NCBI RefSeq assembly: GCF_009740285.1
Contig: NZ_CP046566.1
Coordinates: 4,130,658-4,194,657 of the forward strand
Source: Phnomibacter ginsenosidimutans
Lineage (GTDB): Bacteria; Bacteroidota; Bacteroidia; Chitinophagales; Chitinophagaceae
Direction of reading: 5' to 3'
DNA: 64,000 nt
Positions 18,280 through 27,520 of this stretch are shown piece after piece. Both the position numbers and the translations under genes were made by a program. The notes below the pieces were generated by a model. It was not told the DNA's origin. It saw nothing but the letters and a program-made list of their open reading frames with translations, and ran no database searches. Within the stretch, counting starts at the first letter, position 1. Every line of letters begins with the position of its first letter.

Positions 18280-18307
18280 AGTCTACAATATTAAGCGATA
18301 TTAGTTT

Positions 18308-18385
18308 CGCACAGAGGGCACAGAGCCCTCAGAGGATTTATTAATAATAATCCGTGGAAATCCGTTGATAATCCGGCCATCCGTG
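18308..18385. repeat. Dispersed intergenic repeats (GCACAGAGG and GGAAATCCG types)
   Basis: CGCACAGAGGGCACAGAG followed by TCCGTGGAAATCCGTTGATA. Both kinds recur in other gaps of the window (22120-22285, 59580-59630, 60924-61065). Non-coding. Confidence 0.55.
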
Positions 18386-18395
18386 TCCCATACAA

Positions 18396-18430
18396 AAACG
18401 GTGCGCTGACATAGCATCAACGCACCGTTT
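18396..18430 (-). terminator. Rho-independent terminator of the M20 amidohydrolase gene
   Basis: AAACGGTGCG (18396-18405) pairs with CGCACCGTTT (18421-18430); on the minus strand the stem is followed by T5. Confidence 0.8.
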
Positions 18431-18449
18431 ATTATCTGTTGTTCCTGAA

Positions 18450-19911
18450 TTAGTCGCGGTAGTTCAACGCTGGCTTGCGGGTGCCGAGCAATGCCTGGTA
18501 TTTGTAATCGCCAATCATTTGTTTGAACTCTTCCTGTGCTTTTGCAATCAGCGTTGGATTGGTATACAAATCAATGGCGGTGAGGGCCATGGTTTTGGCA
18601 GCTACCATCATGCCTTTGGTGCCCAGCTCGGTACCACCGCAAGCCACGGCTTGCCAGCTATGCGCCGGTGTGCCGGGTGCCCAGGTAGCAGCACGTAATC
18701 CCACCGTGGGTACTACGTAGCTTACATCGCCCACATCGGTGCTACCACCACCAGCATCCATCTCAACTTTCAACGGTTGTACTGCTGCAGCATTTTGTAC
18801 ATCGGGTGCAGTAAAAGTGAAACTGCTTTGAATTTTTTTAGCAAACTCAACCTCTGCAGGAGAGTAGTGTACACCACCCACTTTTTCGAGGTTTTGCTGC
18901 ATGGCTACGGCCAATGTTTTGTTGAGCAACAAATCATGCGTGCCACCAATAATTTCATATTCCATGTTGGTTTCGGTACCCAATGCGGCTGCTTGTGCGG
19001 CTTTCATTACACGGTCAAAAATTTCCACCACGTCTTTGCGTTTGGGATGCCGCACATAGTAATACACTTCTGCATAGTCGGGCACTACGTTAGGCGCTTT
19101 GCCACCATCTGTAATCACATAGTGAATGCGTGTTTCCTGTGGCACATGTTCCCGCATCATGTTGACCATGTAATTCATGGCTTCCACTGCATCCAAAGAG
19201 GAACGTCCTTTCTCAGGAGCCATAGCAGCATGTGCACTCAATCCTTTAAAACGAAACTTGGCCGATTTGTTGGCCAGTGCACTTGTCATGGTTACGCCGT
19301 TGTCGCTATCGGGATGCCAGTGAATCACTGCATCTACACCATTGAACAAGCCGGCACGAACCATGTACACTTTGCCACTGCCGCCTTCTTCTGCCGGGCA
19401 GCCATACACTTTAATAGTGCCGGTAAACTTTTTCGCTTCAATCAGCTTTTTGATTTCGATACCCGCCGCTACACTGGCAGTACCAAACAAGTGGTGCCCG
19501 CATCCGTGCCCGCCTTTTTGATTGGCAATGGGTTGTTTTTCCGGCACTGCTTGTTGTGCCAATCCGGGCAATGCATCATACTCTGCCAAGATGCCGATTA
19601 CAGGCTGTCCGCTGCCATAGGTGGCCACAAATGCTGTAGGAATATCAGCCACACCTGCTTCAACTGTAAAACCGTTTTCTTTCAATCGCTTGCTGCAACA
19701 ATGCGCTACTGTTGGTTTCTTTATAACCCAGCTCTGCATAGTTCCAAATTTGCAACGCGGTTTGTTTGTACAAGTCGTAGCCCGATTGCAAATCGTTGAT
19801 GGCGGTTTCTTTAATAGCCGTCACCGGATTGGGTTTTGCTTTTTGCGCACCGGCTTGCATAGCCAGCAACAGGGCACTTGCTAACAGCAAGTTGGTTTTG
19901 GTAGCTCTCAT
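18450..19911 (-). pseudogene. M20-family amidohydrolase with signal peptide, broken by a +1 frameshift
   Basis: The N-terminus is in the frame starting at 19911 (LLLASALLLAMQAGAQ signal, then LYKQTALQIWNYAELGYKET). After SSALLQQ the frame is lost near 19692-19698 and resumes as RLKENGFTVEAGVADIPTAF, with YGSGQPVIGILAEYDALPG, GHGCGHHLFGTASV, YGCPAEEGGSGK and the C-terminal GGGSTDVGDVSY. Removing one A (plus strand CGCTTGC read as CGCTGC) restores 486 residues. The product resembles AbgB-type p-aminobenzoyl-glutamate hydrolases: a two-metal amidohydrolase, here exported. It may be a sequencing artefact rather than a decayed gene. Confidence 0.88.
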
Positions 19912-19980
19912 AAGTATAAATCGATTTTACAATGCGTTGGAATAGTATGTGACGATAAAGCAGCTACAAATGATTGCTGC

Positions 19981-20661
19981 TTAGCGACCAATGATGTGCC
20001 ACTTGTACTCGTCATCGGGGCGGATATTTTTCCGCTTGAGCTCAGACACCAGTTTGTATTTGCCGGTGAGCTCATCTTGCTCCATGATGATGATTTCGGC
20101 ATTCTTCGGGTTGCGGAGTGTTTCAAATTCTTCCACCGTCCAGTGAAACCACCGCATCAGAAACAAACGCACCGTCATGCCATGCGAAACGATGACAGCA
20201 TTTTGCGGAAACTTGGGTTTTTCAAAATCGCGGTACATGCTGTGCATGAAATCGCTGACCCGGTCGTACACATCGGCACAACTTTCACCGTCTTTGATGC
20301 GATAGTAAAAAGTACCAAACTTGTTGCGTTCATCATCTATCTGAATGTTGGCTTTCAAATCACGAAAGTGGCCCCACTCTTGCTCCCGCAAACGAGGATC
20401 TTCTTTCCACCGATACTGCGACTTATCAAAATGTTTGGCAATGTGTTCGAAGGTCATGCGGGTACGCCACAAGGGTGATACGTAAAACAAAATGCGTTCA
20501 TCACCAATCAATGCTTGTAGCTTTTTACCTGCTTCATCAGCCTGCTGTTCACCCAATGGTGTCAGCAGTAATTTGTAATCCTGTTTTTGTGCATAGGTGT
20601 TGCGATCGAAGTTGCCTTCCGATTCACCATGACGTACCAATATGATTCTGTGTGGTCTCAT
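19981..20661 (-). CDS. Histidine phosphatase family protein (phosphoglycerate mutase-like)
   Basis: 226 residues with the RHG catalytic motif near the N-terminus (RIILVRHGESEGN), the conserved LTPLGEQQADEAG, and the second catalytic His in AVIVSHGMTVRLFLM. It acts on small phosphoesters or phosphoproteins; the substrate is not evident. The lack of typical dPGM motifs makes a glycolytic role unlikely. It starts at the ATG at 20661 and is monocistronic. Confidence 0.9.
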   Translation of the reverse strand: MRPHRIILVRHGESEGNFDRNTYAQKQDYKLLLTPLGEQQADEAGKKLQALIGDERILFYVSPLWRTRMTFEHIAKHFDKSQYRWKEDPRLREQEWGHFRDLKANIQIDDERNKFGTFYYRIKDGESCADVYDRVSDFMHSMYRDFEKPKFPQNAVIVSHGMTVRLFLMRWFHWTVEEFETLRNPKNAEIIIMEQDELTGKYKLVSELKRKNIRPDDEYKWHIIGR

Positions 20662-21144
20662 GCAAACAGTTTACGAATACACTTTTTACAGCATATGCTG
20701 TTGCTTCAAATGTAGCTGAAATCAAGATTGCATTGTGGAATAGCAGCTGATAAAAGAAGATGTAAAACGGAAGTATTATGCAAAAGAAATCCTCCGAAGA
20801 ATCGGAGGATTTTCCAACAATGGGTTAGTAAGTACTGGGATAAGTATTTCCCGACACAATATTAAATACTAAGTATGCGTATCTGAAAATTTGGCAGTGC
20901 ATAGTTATTCACACTTTGTTTGTAACTGTGAATTTCAAAAGGCTGTACAACGATGTAAAAAGGGGGAAGAATGGTGAAGATAACGTGCATGTATGAAACC
21001 AACAAGTGAATCAATTGTTGTAATGCATGGCTGAATGACGGGCATACAAAAGGAAGTGTTTACTTTTGACCGTCATCGGCGGAAAGCTGCATCAACACAG
21101 GTGTTTCGGCCATTGTACTTCATTTGCAAACAAACAAGTCGTTT
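20662..21144. other. Intergenic gap with one orphan hairpin
   Basis: 483 bases between divergent genes. It holds a perfect 11-bp stem (AAATCCTCCGA at 20787-20797, partner at 20802-20812, loop AGAA), T-rich on both sides. No ORF longer than about 25 codons looks real. The right part should contain the promoter of the acyltransferase gene at 21145; the left part that of the phosphatase gene. Confidence 0.5.
20787..20812. terminator. Orphan terminator-like hairpin
   Basis: An 11-bp perfect stem with a four-base loop and T-rich flanks on both strands, but no annotated gene ends here. It could end a small RNA from either side. Confidence 0.4.
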
Positions 21145-22089
21145 ATGAAATTTCCTCAACCTGTCAGCACTCAATGGATTGCCGATTTGATACACGCTCA
21201 AGTGATTGGTGACGCACAAGCCAGCATTACAGGCATCAACGAAATACACAAAGTGGAAACTGGCGATTTGTGTTTTGTAGATCATCCAAAGTACTACGAT
21301 ACCTGTTTGAAAAGTGATGCATCATTTATCATCATCAACAAAGCAGTAGACAATGCGTATGGCAAAACACTGCTGGTATGCGATCAACCTTTTGAAGCGT
21401 ACTTAACCATCGTGTCACACTTCCGCCCATTTGTGCCGGCTACTGAAATGATAAGCAACACTGCTGTTATTGGTAAAGGCACAACCATTATGCCGGGTGT
21501 GTTTATCGGGCATCATGTTCGCATTGGCCGCAACTGCATTATTCATCCTAACGTAACCATTTATGATTACACCGAGATTGGCGACAATGTAGTCGTTCAT
21601 GCTGGTACCACATTGGGTGCTGATGCGTTTTACTACAACAGCAAACGTGACCGTGTCGTGTGGTATAAAAAAATGAAAAGCTGTGGCCGCGTTGTGCTGG
21701 AAGATGATGTAGAAATTGGTGCCAATTGTTGTATTGATAAAGGCGTGACACATGATACACGCATTGGTCGTGGTACCAAACTTGATAACCTCGTACAAGT
21801 TGGTCATGATGTAGTGATTGGACAGAACTGCATCATTGCCGCACAGGTGGGCATAGCGGGTGCTACTACTATTGGTAATGGCGTGAATTTGTGGGGCCAG
21901 GTTGGTGTGAGCAAAACATTGCACATTGGTGATGGTGCCAATGTGTTGGCACAAAGCGGCGTGCCTTCTTCCATTGAAGGTGGCAAAACGTATTGGGGTA
22001 CGCCGGTGGTAGAAGCACAAGTGAAACGCAAAGAACTGGTATGGGTAAAACGCATCCCTGAAATTTGGGAGAAGGTGAAGAACAAGTAA
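21145..22089 (+). CDS. LpxD-like UDP-3-O-acylglucosamine N-acyltransferase
   Basis: 314 residues from the ATG at 21145 ([19 protein letters not shown]). An N-terminal uridine-binding-like domain ([20 protein letters not shown]) is followed by a left-handed parallel beta helix of hexapeptide repeats (residues 100-265) with the likely catalytic His in [11 protein letters not shown]. LpxD puts the second hydroxyacyl chain on the lipid A precursor. The protein is about 30 residues shorter than classical LpxD and lacks lpx neighbours, so it may be a second, specialised copy. Confidence 0.88.
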   Translation: MKFPQPVSTQWIADLIHAQVIGDAQASITGINEIHKVETGDLCFVDHPKYYDTCLKSDASFIIINKAVDNAYGKTLLVCDQPFEAYLTIVSHFRPFVPATEMISNTAVIGKGTTIMPGVFIGHHVRIGRNCIIHPNVTIYDYTEIGDNVVVHAGTTLGADAFYYNSKRDRVVWYKKMKSCGRVVLEDDVEIGANCCIDKGVTHDTRIGRGTKLDNLVQVGHDVVIGQNCIIAAQVGIAGATTIGNGVNLWGQVGVSKTLHIGDGANVLAQSGVPSSIEGGKTYWGTPVVEAQVKRKELVWVKRIPEIWEKVKNK

Positions 22090-22344
22090 TAATTGTTTTC
22101 AACGCGAAGGCAAATCAATAGGACGCGGATTGTATTGATGAATACAAGATTTTCACAGATGAATCACCATTCCTCTGTGCTCTCCGTGTCCTCTGTGCGA
22201 ATACATTCATTTGCCGAAGGCAAATAAATGCTGTGCGAAAAATGGGACGCGGATAAAAAGGATGAGACGGATTTTCACGGGTGTAAAAAGCTAGCTCATT
22301 AAAGTACGGCCATTAGCACATTAGCTAACTATCCAATTGGCAAA
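22090..22344. repeat. Intergenic gap filled with dispersed repeats
   Basis: It contains two GGACGCGGAT stretches (22120-22160, 22242-22285), a GCACAGAGG-type stretch (22171-22200, CTCTGTGCTCTCCGTGTCC) and, at 22291-22344, the post-stop GTGCTAAT element of the minus-strand SDR gene. No gene. Confidence 0.65.
22291..22344 (-). repeat. Post-stop GTGCTAAT element (SDR copy)
   Basis: On the minus strand, right after the stop: GCCAATTGGATAGTTAGC then TAATGTGCTAATGG. Same orientation relative to its gene as the other five copies. Confidence 0.7.
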
Positions 22345-23313
22345 TCATCGTCCTCCCGACAAGTGCTTGCATATCCGCTGCACGGCAGCATCAATTTTTC
22401 CGTAGCGGAAATCGGGTAGTGCTTTCAATAGTTTGCTGTTGTCGAAGTTGGAGACTGCCAAACTGGTAGCTGCTGTTTCTTTGGTTACCAGCGGACTTTT
22501 TCCCGTCAACCATCCTTTGATTTTGTACAACCGCCACGCAATGGCCGCTTTAAAAGGCGTAATCATTTGTGTAGGTCGCGGCTTGCCAAAAGCATCGGCA
22601 ATCATGTAAAAGAAATCGCGGTAGCAAAGGTTTTCTGCGCTGATGATAAAACGCTGTCCGCTGATATCGCTGTCCATCAATTGTATCATGGCTGTAGCCA
22701 CATCATCAGCATCTACGAAACCTGTTTGGCCCATGCTGTAATAAGGGAAGCCATTGTGCAAGGTTTGAAAAATTTGCATCGAGCCTTTGCTCCAATCGCC
22801 ATGTTCGCCAATGATGATAGTGGGATTCACCGCAACGGCATTCAACCCTTCACCCACGGCCCGCCACACTTCCAGTTCGCCCAAGTATTTGCTTTTGCCG
22901 TATTCGCTGTTGCTGGTGTCTTCCGTCCAGTGCATGCTTTCATTAATCACGGCATCTTTTCGAATGCGGCCCAATGCAGCCACACTGCTTACGTGCACCA
23001 ATTTATGTACACCAGCTTCCAGGCAAGCATTTACCACGTTGGCCGTTCCTTCCACATTCATTTTGTGCAGCAGCATTTTGTCTTCTGGCTTAAAGCTCAC
23101 AAAACCTGCTACATGATACACCTGCGCTACCCCTTGCATGGCTTCTTCCAAACCAATAACATCCAGTATATCGCACTGTATCCAGTTGGCTTTGTCCTTT
23201 ACCACATCGGGTATCTGATTTCTGTACAATGCTTTTACAGCAATGCCTTTGCGATGCAACGCCAAAATAAGATGTGTACCCAACAGGCCGGTACCGCCGG
23301 TAACTAAAACCAT
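22345..23313 (-). CDS. NAD(P)-dependent epimerase/dehydratase (extended SDR)
   Basis: 322 residues with the Rossmann motif VTGGTGLLGTHL at the N-terminus, YHVAGFVSF, HVSSVAALG and the catalytic pair in YGKSKYLGELE. It resembles the dihydroflavonol reductase / 3-beta-hydroxysteroid dehydrogenase branch. The substrate is unknown. It starts at the ATG at 23313 and has no close operon partner. Confidence 0.9.
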   Translation of the reverse strand: MVLVTGGTGLLGTHLILALHRKGIAVKALYRNQIPDVVKDKANWIQCDILDVIGLEEAMQGVAQVYHVAGFVSFKPEDKMLLHKMNVEGTANVVNACLEAGVHKLVHVSSVAALGRIRKDAVINESMHWTEDTSNSEYGKSKYLGELEVWRAVGEGLNAVAVNPTIIIGEHGDWSKGSMQIFQTLHNGFPYYSMGQTGFVDADDVATAMIQLMDSDISGQRFIISAENLCYRDFFYMIADAFGKPRPTQMITPFKAAIAWRLYKIKGWLTGKSPLVTKETAATSLAVSNFDNSKLLKALPDFRYGKIDAAVQRICKHLSGGR

Positions 23314-23334
23314 GCTGCAATATTAAAGAAGGAA

Positions 23335-23385
23335 AGATGATGTTTGAGGTTAGTAAGTTGGGAGGTTGGTAAGACTGGATAATTG
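23335..23385. repeat. Low-complexity GTTGGGAGGTTGG-type intergenic stretch
   Basis: TTGAGGTTAGTAAGTTGGG then AGGTTGGTAAGACTGG. Similar stretches are at 13735-13790 (complementary sense), 55255-55290 and 55705-55785. The gap 23314-23516 otherwise shows nothing. Confidence 0.45.
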
Positions 23386-23516
23386 AAACTCAATCTTAGG
23401 AATATTTAGTTGTAAAAGGTTCTACTCGAAAAAGGGCCAAATGCTGAGTGATTTGAGAAACGAAACACTTACTCCATAATTCGTGTCATTCGTGAATATT
23501 AGAATCCATTCGTGTT

Positions 23517-24372
23517 TCAATAAGTATAAAATCCCTTGCCCGTTTTGCGGCCCAGTTCGCCGGCATCCACTTTTGCTTTTTGCATGGCAGCAGGCGTCAA
23601 CCTTTCGGGTTTACCCAAAGCTTCCCACACTATTTCGCTGACGCTGTAGTTGATGTCGAGACCGATGAGATCCATGAGTTTGAAAGGGCCCATTTTAAAG
23701 CCGGTGGCTTCCATCACTGCATCTACCTGTTCCATGCTGGCGGCGCCGCTCTCTACAAGCCGCATGGCTTCCAAATAGTAAGGCCGTGCTATATGATTAA
23801 CAATGAAACCCGGCGCATCATTGCAATGCACGGGCACTTTGCCCATGGTTTTGGCTAAGGTATACAACGCATCTACCACATGCTGTGCGGTTTGTTTTCC
23901 TTTCACCACTTCCACCAACTTCATGTGGGTAGCAGGGTTGAAAAAATGCATGCCGGCAAAACGTTCGGGATGAACAACCTGCTCTTGCAATTCAGATATC
24001 GAAAGCGAAGAAGTGTTGCTGGCAAAAATGCATAGCGAATTGTTCACGGTAGCCAGCTGCTGAAACAGCGCCAGTTTAATAGCTCGTTTTTCTACAATGG
24101 CTTCAATCACCACATCGGCTTTACAATCGGCGATGTTGTTGGTAAACAGCAAGCGGTCTTGTACTGCTTGTGCTGCTTCTGTTGTGAGCTTCTGTTTGAC
24201 TACCAGTTGTTGCAAACTTGCCGCAATGGCAGCCTTACTTTTGTCGAGCATGCTGGTTTGTACATCGTACTGTATGGTACGAAAACCTGCCTGCGCTTGC
24301 TACCTGTGCAATGCCACTACCCATGGTACCGGCTCCGCAAATGCAAATCGTTTGTATCTGTGATGTGGGCAT
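23517..24372 (-). pseudogene. 3-hydroxyacyl-CoA (3-hydroxybutyryl-CoA) dehydrogenase, broken by a +1 frameshift
   Basis: The ATG at 24372 begins PTSQIQTICICGAGTMGSG, carrying the NAD-binding GxGxxG. The frame is lost just after IAQVA near 24296-24302; it resumes with AQAGFRTIQYDVQTSMLDKS and goes on to SNTSSLSISELQ, GMHFFNPATHMKLVEVV with the catalytic His, and GFIVNHIARPYYLEAMRL. Removing one A (CGCTTGC read as CGCTGC) restores 284 residues. The enzyme oxidises 3-hydroxyacyl-CoA in beta-oxidation or butanoate metabolism. The same local sequence carries the shift in the amidohydrolase gene. Confidence 0.9.
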
Positions 24373-24388
24373 TTCTTTCCTTTAAAAA

Positions 24389-25440
24389 TTATACCAATCC
24401 ATAACTGGTTCCTTTGCCTACCCCGTATGAGTGTAAGTATTGTTGGGCAACCAATGCCGCCAGATGTTTTTTAATAGTTGATCTGTTTGCCTCGGGCAAT
24501 AAATTGTTGATCTCTCCAATGGTAATTCTGCCACGGTTTTTTGCCAATTCTAATATTTGCAATGAAAGTGCCGGCAGCTTAGCCATTAGCATTTGTTCTT
24601 GTTCAATTTTATTCAACAAGTTTTGCTGCTGTAAACGTAAAGCCCGCAAAAAAACAATATCCAAGGTTGCCAATTTGGAGAGGCTGATGTGATATTATTT
24701 TGTGTTTGCCGGAGTGCTACATAGTATGCTTGCTTTTGTTGCTCAATTACGGCTTCAAGTGAGCTGTAAGGCGTATACAGATAACCCGATTGTAACAGCA
24801 GCAAGTTGGTGAGTATTCTGCTCAATCTTCCGTTGCCATCCTGAAACGGATGAATAGCCAAAAACTCTACTGTAAAAATAGCATTGACCAGAACAGGATG
24901 TAGCAACTGTTTACTCAATAGCTCATTGCTCAACTGTATAAGTTGTTGCATTCGCGGTGCTGTATCAAAAGGACCAGCGGTTTCAAAAACGATACCTATG
25001 CTTTTACCAGTTGCATCAAATGCTTCTACATGATTGGGTAATTGTTTGTAATTGCCGCGGTGCCATTCATCCTTTGTGCTATACCTGAGCAAATCGCGGT
25101 GCAAGTGCTTTATCAGGCTTTCGGACAAATCCATATGTTGATAGTGTTCAAAAATGGTTTGCATCACACCGCTATAGCCAGCTACTTCTTGCTCATCTCT
25201 GCTATCAAACTGTTGAATTTGTATGTTCAGCAACAAACGCTCCACTTCTGCATCACTCAGTTTACTTCCTTCTATACGGGTACTACTGCCAATGCTTTCA
25301 ATTGTAGCCACCTTTTGCATGCGTTGGAGCTTTTCAGGCGCCAGTCGGCCTATGGCTTTCCAGGCACCTTTAAACTCATCTATTGCAGCTATAAGTGCCA
25401 GTAATTCCGGGGTAATATGCAGGCTATTGATATTGAGCAC
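24389..25440 (-). pseudogene. Fic family protein with C-terminal winged helix, broken by a -1 frameshift
   Basis: The frame starting at the GTG at 25440 has the inhibitory motif SSTRIEG near residue 52 and the Fic core HPFQDGNGRLSRIL, where the His starts AMP transfer to a target hydroxyl. It fails at NWQPWILFF in a T7 run (A7 at 24648-24654 on the plus strand). The continuation LRALRLQQQNLLNKIEQEQ and a winged-helix domain (RGRITIGEINNLLPEANRST) follow in another frame. With one more T the protein has 350 residues, with an intramolecular (class II) inhibitory motif. An in-frame TAA directly precedes the GTG. The target is unknown. Confidence 0.9.
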
Positions 25441-25452
25441 TTATCCATATTT

Positions 25453-25513
25453 ATATCCAAAAGTAGCCAAATAAACTTCTATTATCCTAAAACATATCCA
25501 TAAATAGCCAAAT
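25453..25513 (-). promoter_or_regulatory. Direct repeats and -7 box upstream of fic
   Basis: Two 20-bp copies, ATATCCAAAAGTAGCCAAAT (25453-25472) and ATATCCATAAATAGCCAAAT (25494-25513), differ at two positions and are 41 bases apart, about four helical turns. On the minus strand the proximal copy includes TACTTTTG (25465-25458), a perfect TAnnTTTG box 17 bases before the GTG. The arrangement suggests an operator, perhaps for the Fic protein's own winged helix. Confidence 0.55.
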
Positions 25514-25598
25514 TCTTTACTTAATAAAGGCAGCCGATGGTAGCAATGCTTGGTTCAATTTGTTGATCAGGCAACCAACTATCGCAATGTTTTATCCG

Positions 25599-25640
25599 CC
25601 TTTGTGCTCCTTGTGTGCCTTTGCGCCTTGGTGGTTCAAA
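25599..25640. repeat. Dispersed repeat of the AACCACAAAG type (solo copy)
   Basis: On the minus strand TTTTGAACCACCAAGG then CGCAAAGGCACACAAGG. No gene is attached. Confidence 0.6.
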
Positions 25641-25704
25641 ACAAAAAAATTCCAGTGCCCACCACCCGTGAACACTGGAACTTTCAAACTCGTCAAACTT
25701 GTAT

Positions 25705-26730
25705 TTACGCTCCTGTAAACTGTCGTAAAAAACGCACATCGTTTTCGCTGAACAGGCGCAGGTCTTTTACCTGATACTTGAGCATGGTAATGCGTTCGAT
25801 ACCCATACCAAAGGCAAAGCCGGTGTACTTGTTAGGATCGATGCCGCAGTTTTGCAACACATTGGGATGCACCATACCGCAACCCAAAATTTCTACCCAA
25901 CCGGTGTGCTTACACACGTTACAGCCCTTGCCACCACAAATGAGGCAGCTGATGTCCATTTCGGCACTGGGCTCGGTAAAGGGAAAATAGCTGGGGCGGA
26001 AACGCACTTTCACATCCTGCCCAAACATCTCTTTCACAAAGAAGTAAAGCGTTTGTTTCAGGTCGGCGAAGCTCACGTTTTCGGCTACATACAATCCTTC
26101 TACCTGATGAAAGAAGCAGTGTGCACGGGCACTGATGGTTTCGTTGCGGTATACTTTGCCAGGCATAATCAGGCGGATGGGCAGCTTGCCCTTTTCCATT
26201 TCCCGAATCTGCACGTTGCTGGTATGCGTACGCAGCAACCACGCTGGGTCCTGGCTGATGTAGAACGTATCCTGCATGTCTCTGGCCGGATGATCTTCGG
26301 GCAGGTTGAGGGCACCAAAGTTGTGCCAGTCGTCTTCAATTTCAGGGCCTTCAGCTACGGCAAAACCGAGCCGCTTGAAAATATCGACAATGCGGTTGCG
26401 CACCATGCTGATGGGGTGGCGGCTACCCAGTGGCAGCGGATCGCCGGGCAGACTGATATCGTAATCGAAGCTAAACTCAGTATTGCTTTCCAGTGCCGCT
26501 TTCAGTGTTTCGAATCGTTCTTCGGCAGCCAGTTTAAAGGCATTCAATATTTGGCCAAACTCCCGCTTCTGCTCGTTGGGCACATTTTTCATTTCGCCCA
26601 TCAGGGTTTTTACCAACCCCTTGGTACCGAGGTATTGAATACGGAATGCTTCCAGTGCCTCGGCGTTGGGCGCTTCGGCAGCGGCTATATCGGCCTGATG
26701 TTGCGCTATTTGTGCTAAAATGTCTGTCAT
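25705..26730 (-). CDS. pheS: Phenylalanine--tRNA ligase alpha subunit
   Basis: 341 residues from the ATG at 26730 ([20 protein letters not shown]). The N-terminal coiled coil is followed by the class II core: [42 protein letters not shown], the motif 2 segment [20 protein letters not shown], and motif 3 near [16 protein letters not shown]. It charges tRNA-Phe together with PheT, which is not in the window. The open frame extends far upstream of 26730 but that part is antisense to rnhB. Confidence 0.97.
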   Translation of the reverse strand: MTDILAQIAQHQADIAAAEAPNAEALEAFRIQYLGTKGLVKTLMGEMKNVPNEQKREFGQILNAFKLAAEERFETLKAALESNTEFSFDYDISLPGDPLPLGSRHPISMVRNRIVDIFKRLGFAVAEGPEIEDDWHNFGALNLPEDHPARDMQDTFYISQDPAWLLRTHTSNVQIREMEKGKLPIRLIMPGKVYRNETISARAHCFFHQVEGLYVAENVSFADLKQTLYFFVKEMFGQDVKVRFRPSYFPFTEPSAEMDISCLICGGKGCNVCKHTGWVEILGCGMVHPNVLQNCGIDPNKYTGFAFGMGIERITMLKYQVKDLRLFSENDVRFLRQFTGA

Positions 26731-26792
26731 AGGTGGCGGCAAAGATAAGCAGTCGCCAGCGGGAAACAGCCGCAGAACGCAGCCCGATTTCG

Positions 26793-27395
26793 TTAGCGGC
26801 CAAAGAGGGGCAGCTGCACCGGTACAATATTGAAACTCTTGCGGTGGTGGATGCACAAGCCGTGGCTGGCAATGGCCTGCCGATGATCTGCGGTGCCATA
26901 ACCCTTGTTGCTGGCCCAGTTGTACTGCGGAAAGTCTTGGTGCAAGGCCAGCATGTAGGCATCGCGGTGGGTTTTGGCCAGTATGCTGGCGGCGGCAATG
27001 CTGGCATAAGTACCATCGCCTTTTACAAAACATTGGTGCGGTATACCGGGGTAAGGTGTAAAACGATTGCCATCTACCAACAGCAGTTGTGGCGCCACCG
27101 CTAATGCAGCCACCGCCGCATGCATAGCCCGGTAGGTGGCCTGCAAAATGTTGATGTTGTCTATCACGGTTTGGTCCATCATTTGCACACTCCAGGCCAG
27201 CGCCTCCTGCTCTATAATGGGGCGCAGCAGGTTGCGGTCTTTTTCTTTCAGCTTCTTGCTGTCGTTGAGCAAGGGGTGGGCAAAGCCTGGCGGCAAAATA
27301 ACTGCGGCCGCAAACACAGGCCCGGCATAGCAACCACGGCCGGCTTCGTCGATGCCGGCTTCCACAATGTCTGGCTGATGATACGGGAGCAACAC
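26793..27395 (-). CDS. rnhB: Ribonuclease HII
   Basis: 200 residues with the catalytic acidic set in [16 protein letters not shown] (Asp-Glu), LLLVDGNRF and [10 protein letters not shown]. It removes ribonucleotides from DNA and RNA primers. The start codon is probably the GTG at 27395. It lies 62 bases upstream of pheS on the same strand. Confidence 0.95.
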   Translation of the reverse strand: MLLPYHQPDIVEAGIDEAGRGCYAGPVFAAAVILPPGFAHPLLNDSKKLKEKDRNLLRPIIEQEALAWSVQMMDQTVIDNINILQATYRAMHAAVAALAVAPQLLLVDGNRFTPYPGIPHQCFVKGDGTYASIAAASILAKTHRDAYMLALHQDFPQYNWASNKGYGTADHRQAIASHGLCIHHRKSFNIVPVQLPLFGR

Positions 27396-27489
27396 GGGTT
27401 AAAAGTAATGGGCAATGCGTTGTCAATGTGCAAAGGCATCATCATTTGTCCATGCGCATTATTGCAAAATGGCCTTGTGTTAATAGAAC

Positions 27490-27497
27490 TACTTTTG
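27490..27497 (+). promoter_or_regulatory. Promoter -7 box of ctaA
   Basis: TACTTTTG, a perfect TAnnTTTG match, 23 bases before the ATG at 27521 in the divergent gap between rnhB and ctaA. Confidence 0.55.
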
Positions 27498-27520
27498 CCC
27501 GAATTTGTTTTACTCAGTAT

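Noticed and set aside
18777-19799. 340-codon open frame on the plus strand over the amidohydrolase
   Set aside because: It is a shadow of the M20 gene, rich in His/Cys/Phe as expected from the antisense of that protein; no recognisable domain.
26731-27426. N-terminal extension of pheS to a 573-residue protein
   Set aside because: The extra 230 residues are the out-of-frame reading of rnhB on the same strand; PheS has its normal length from 26730.
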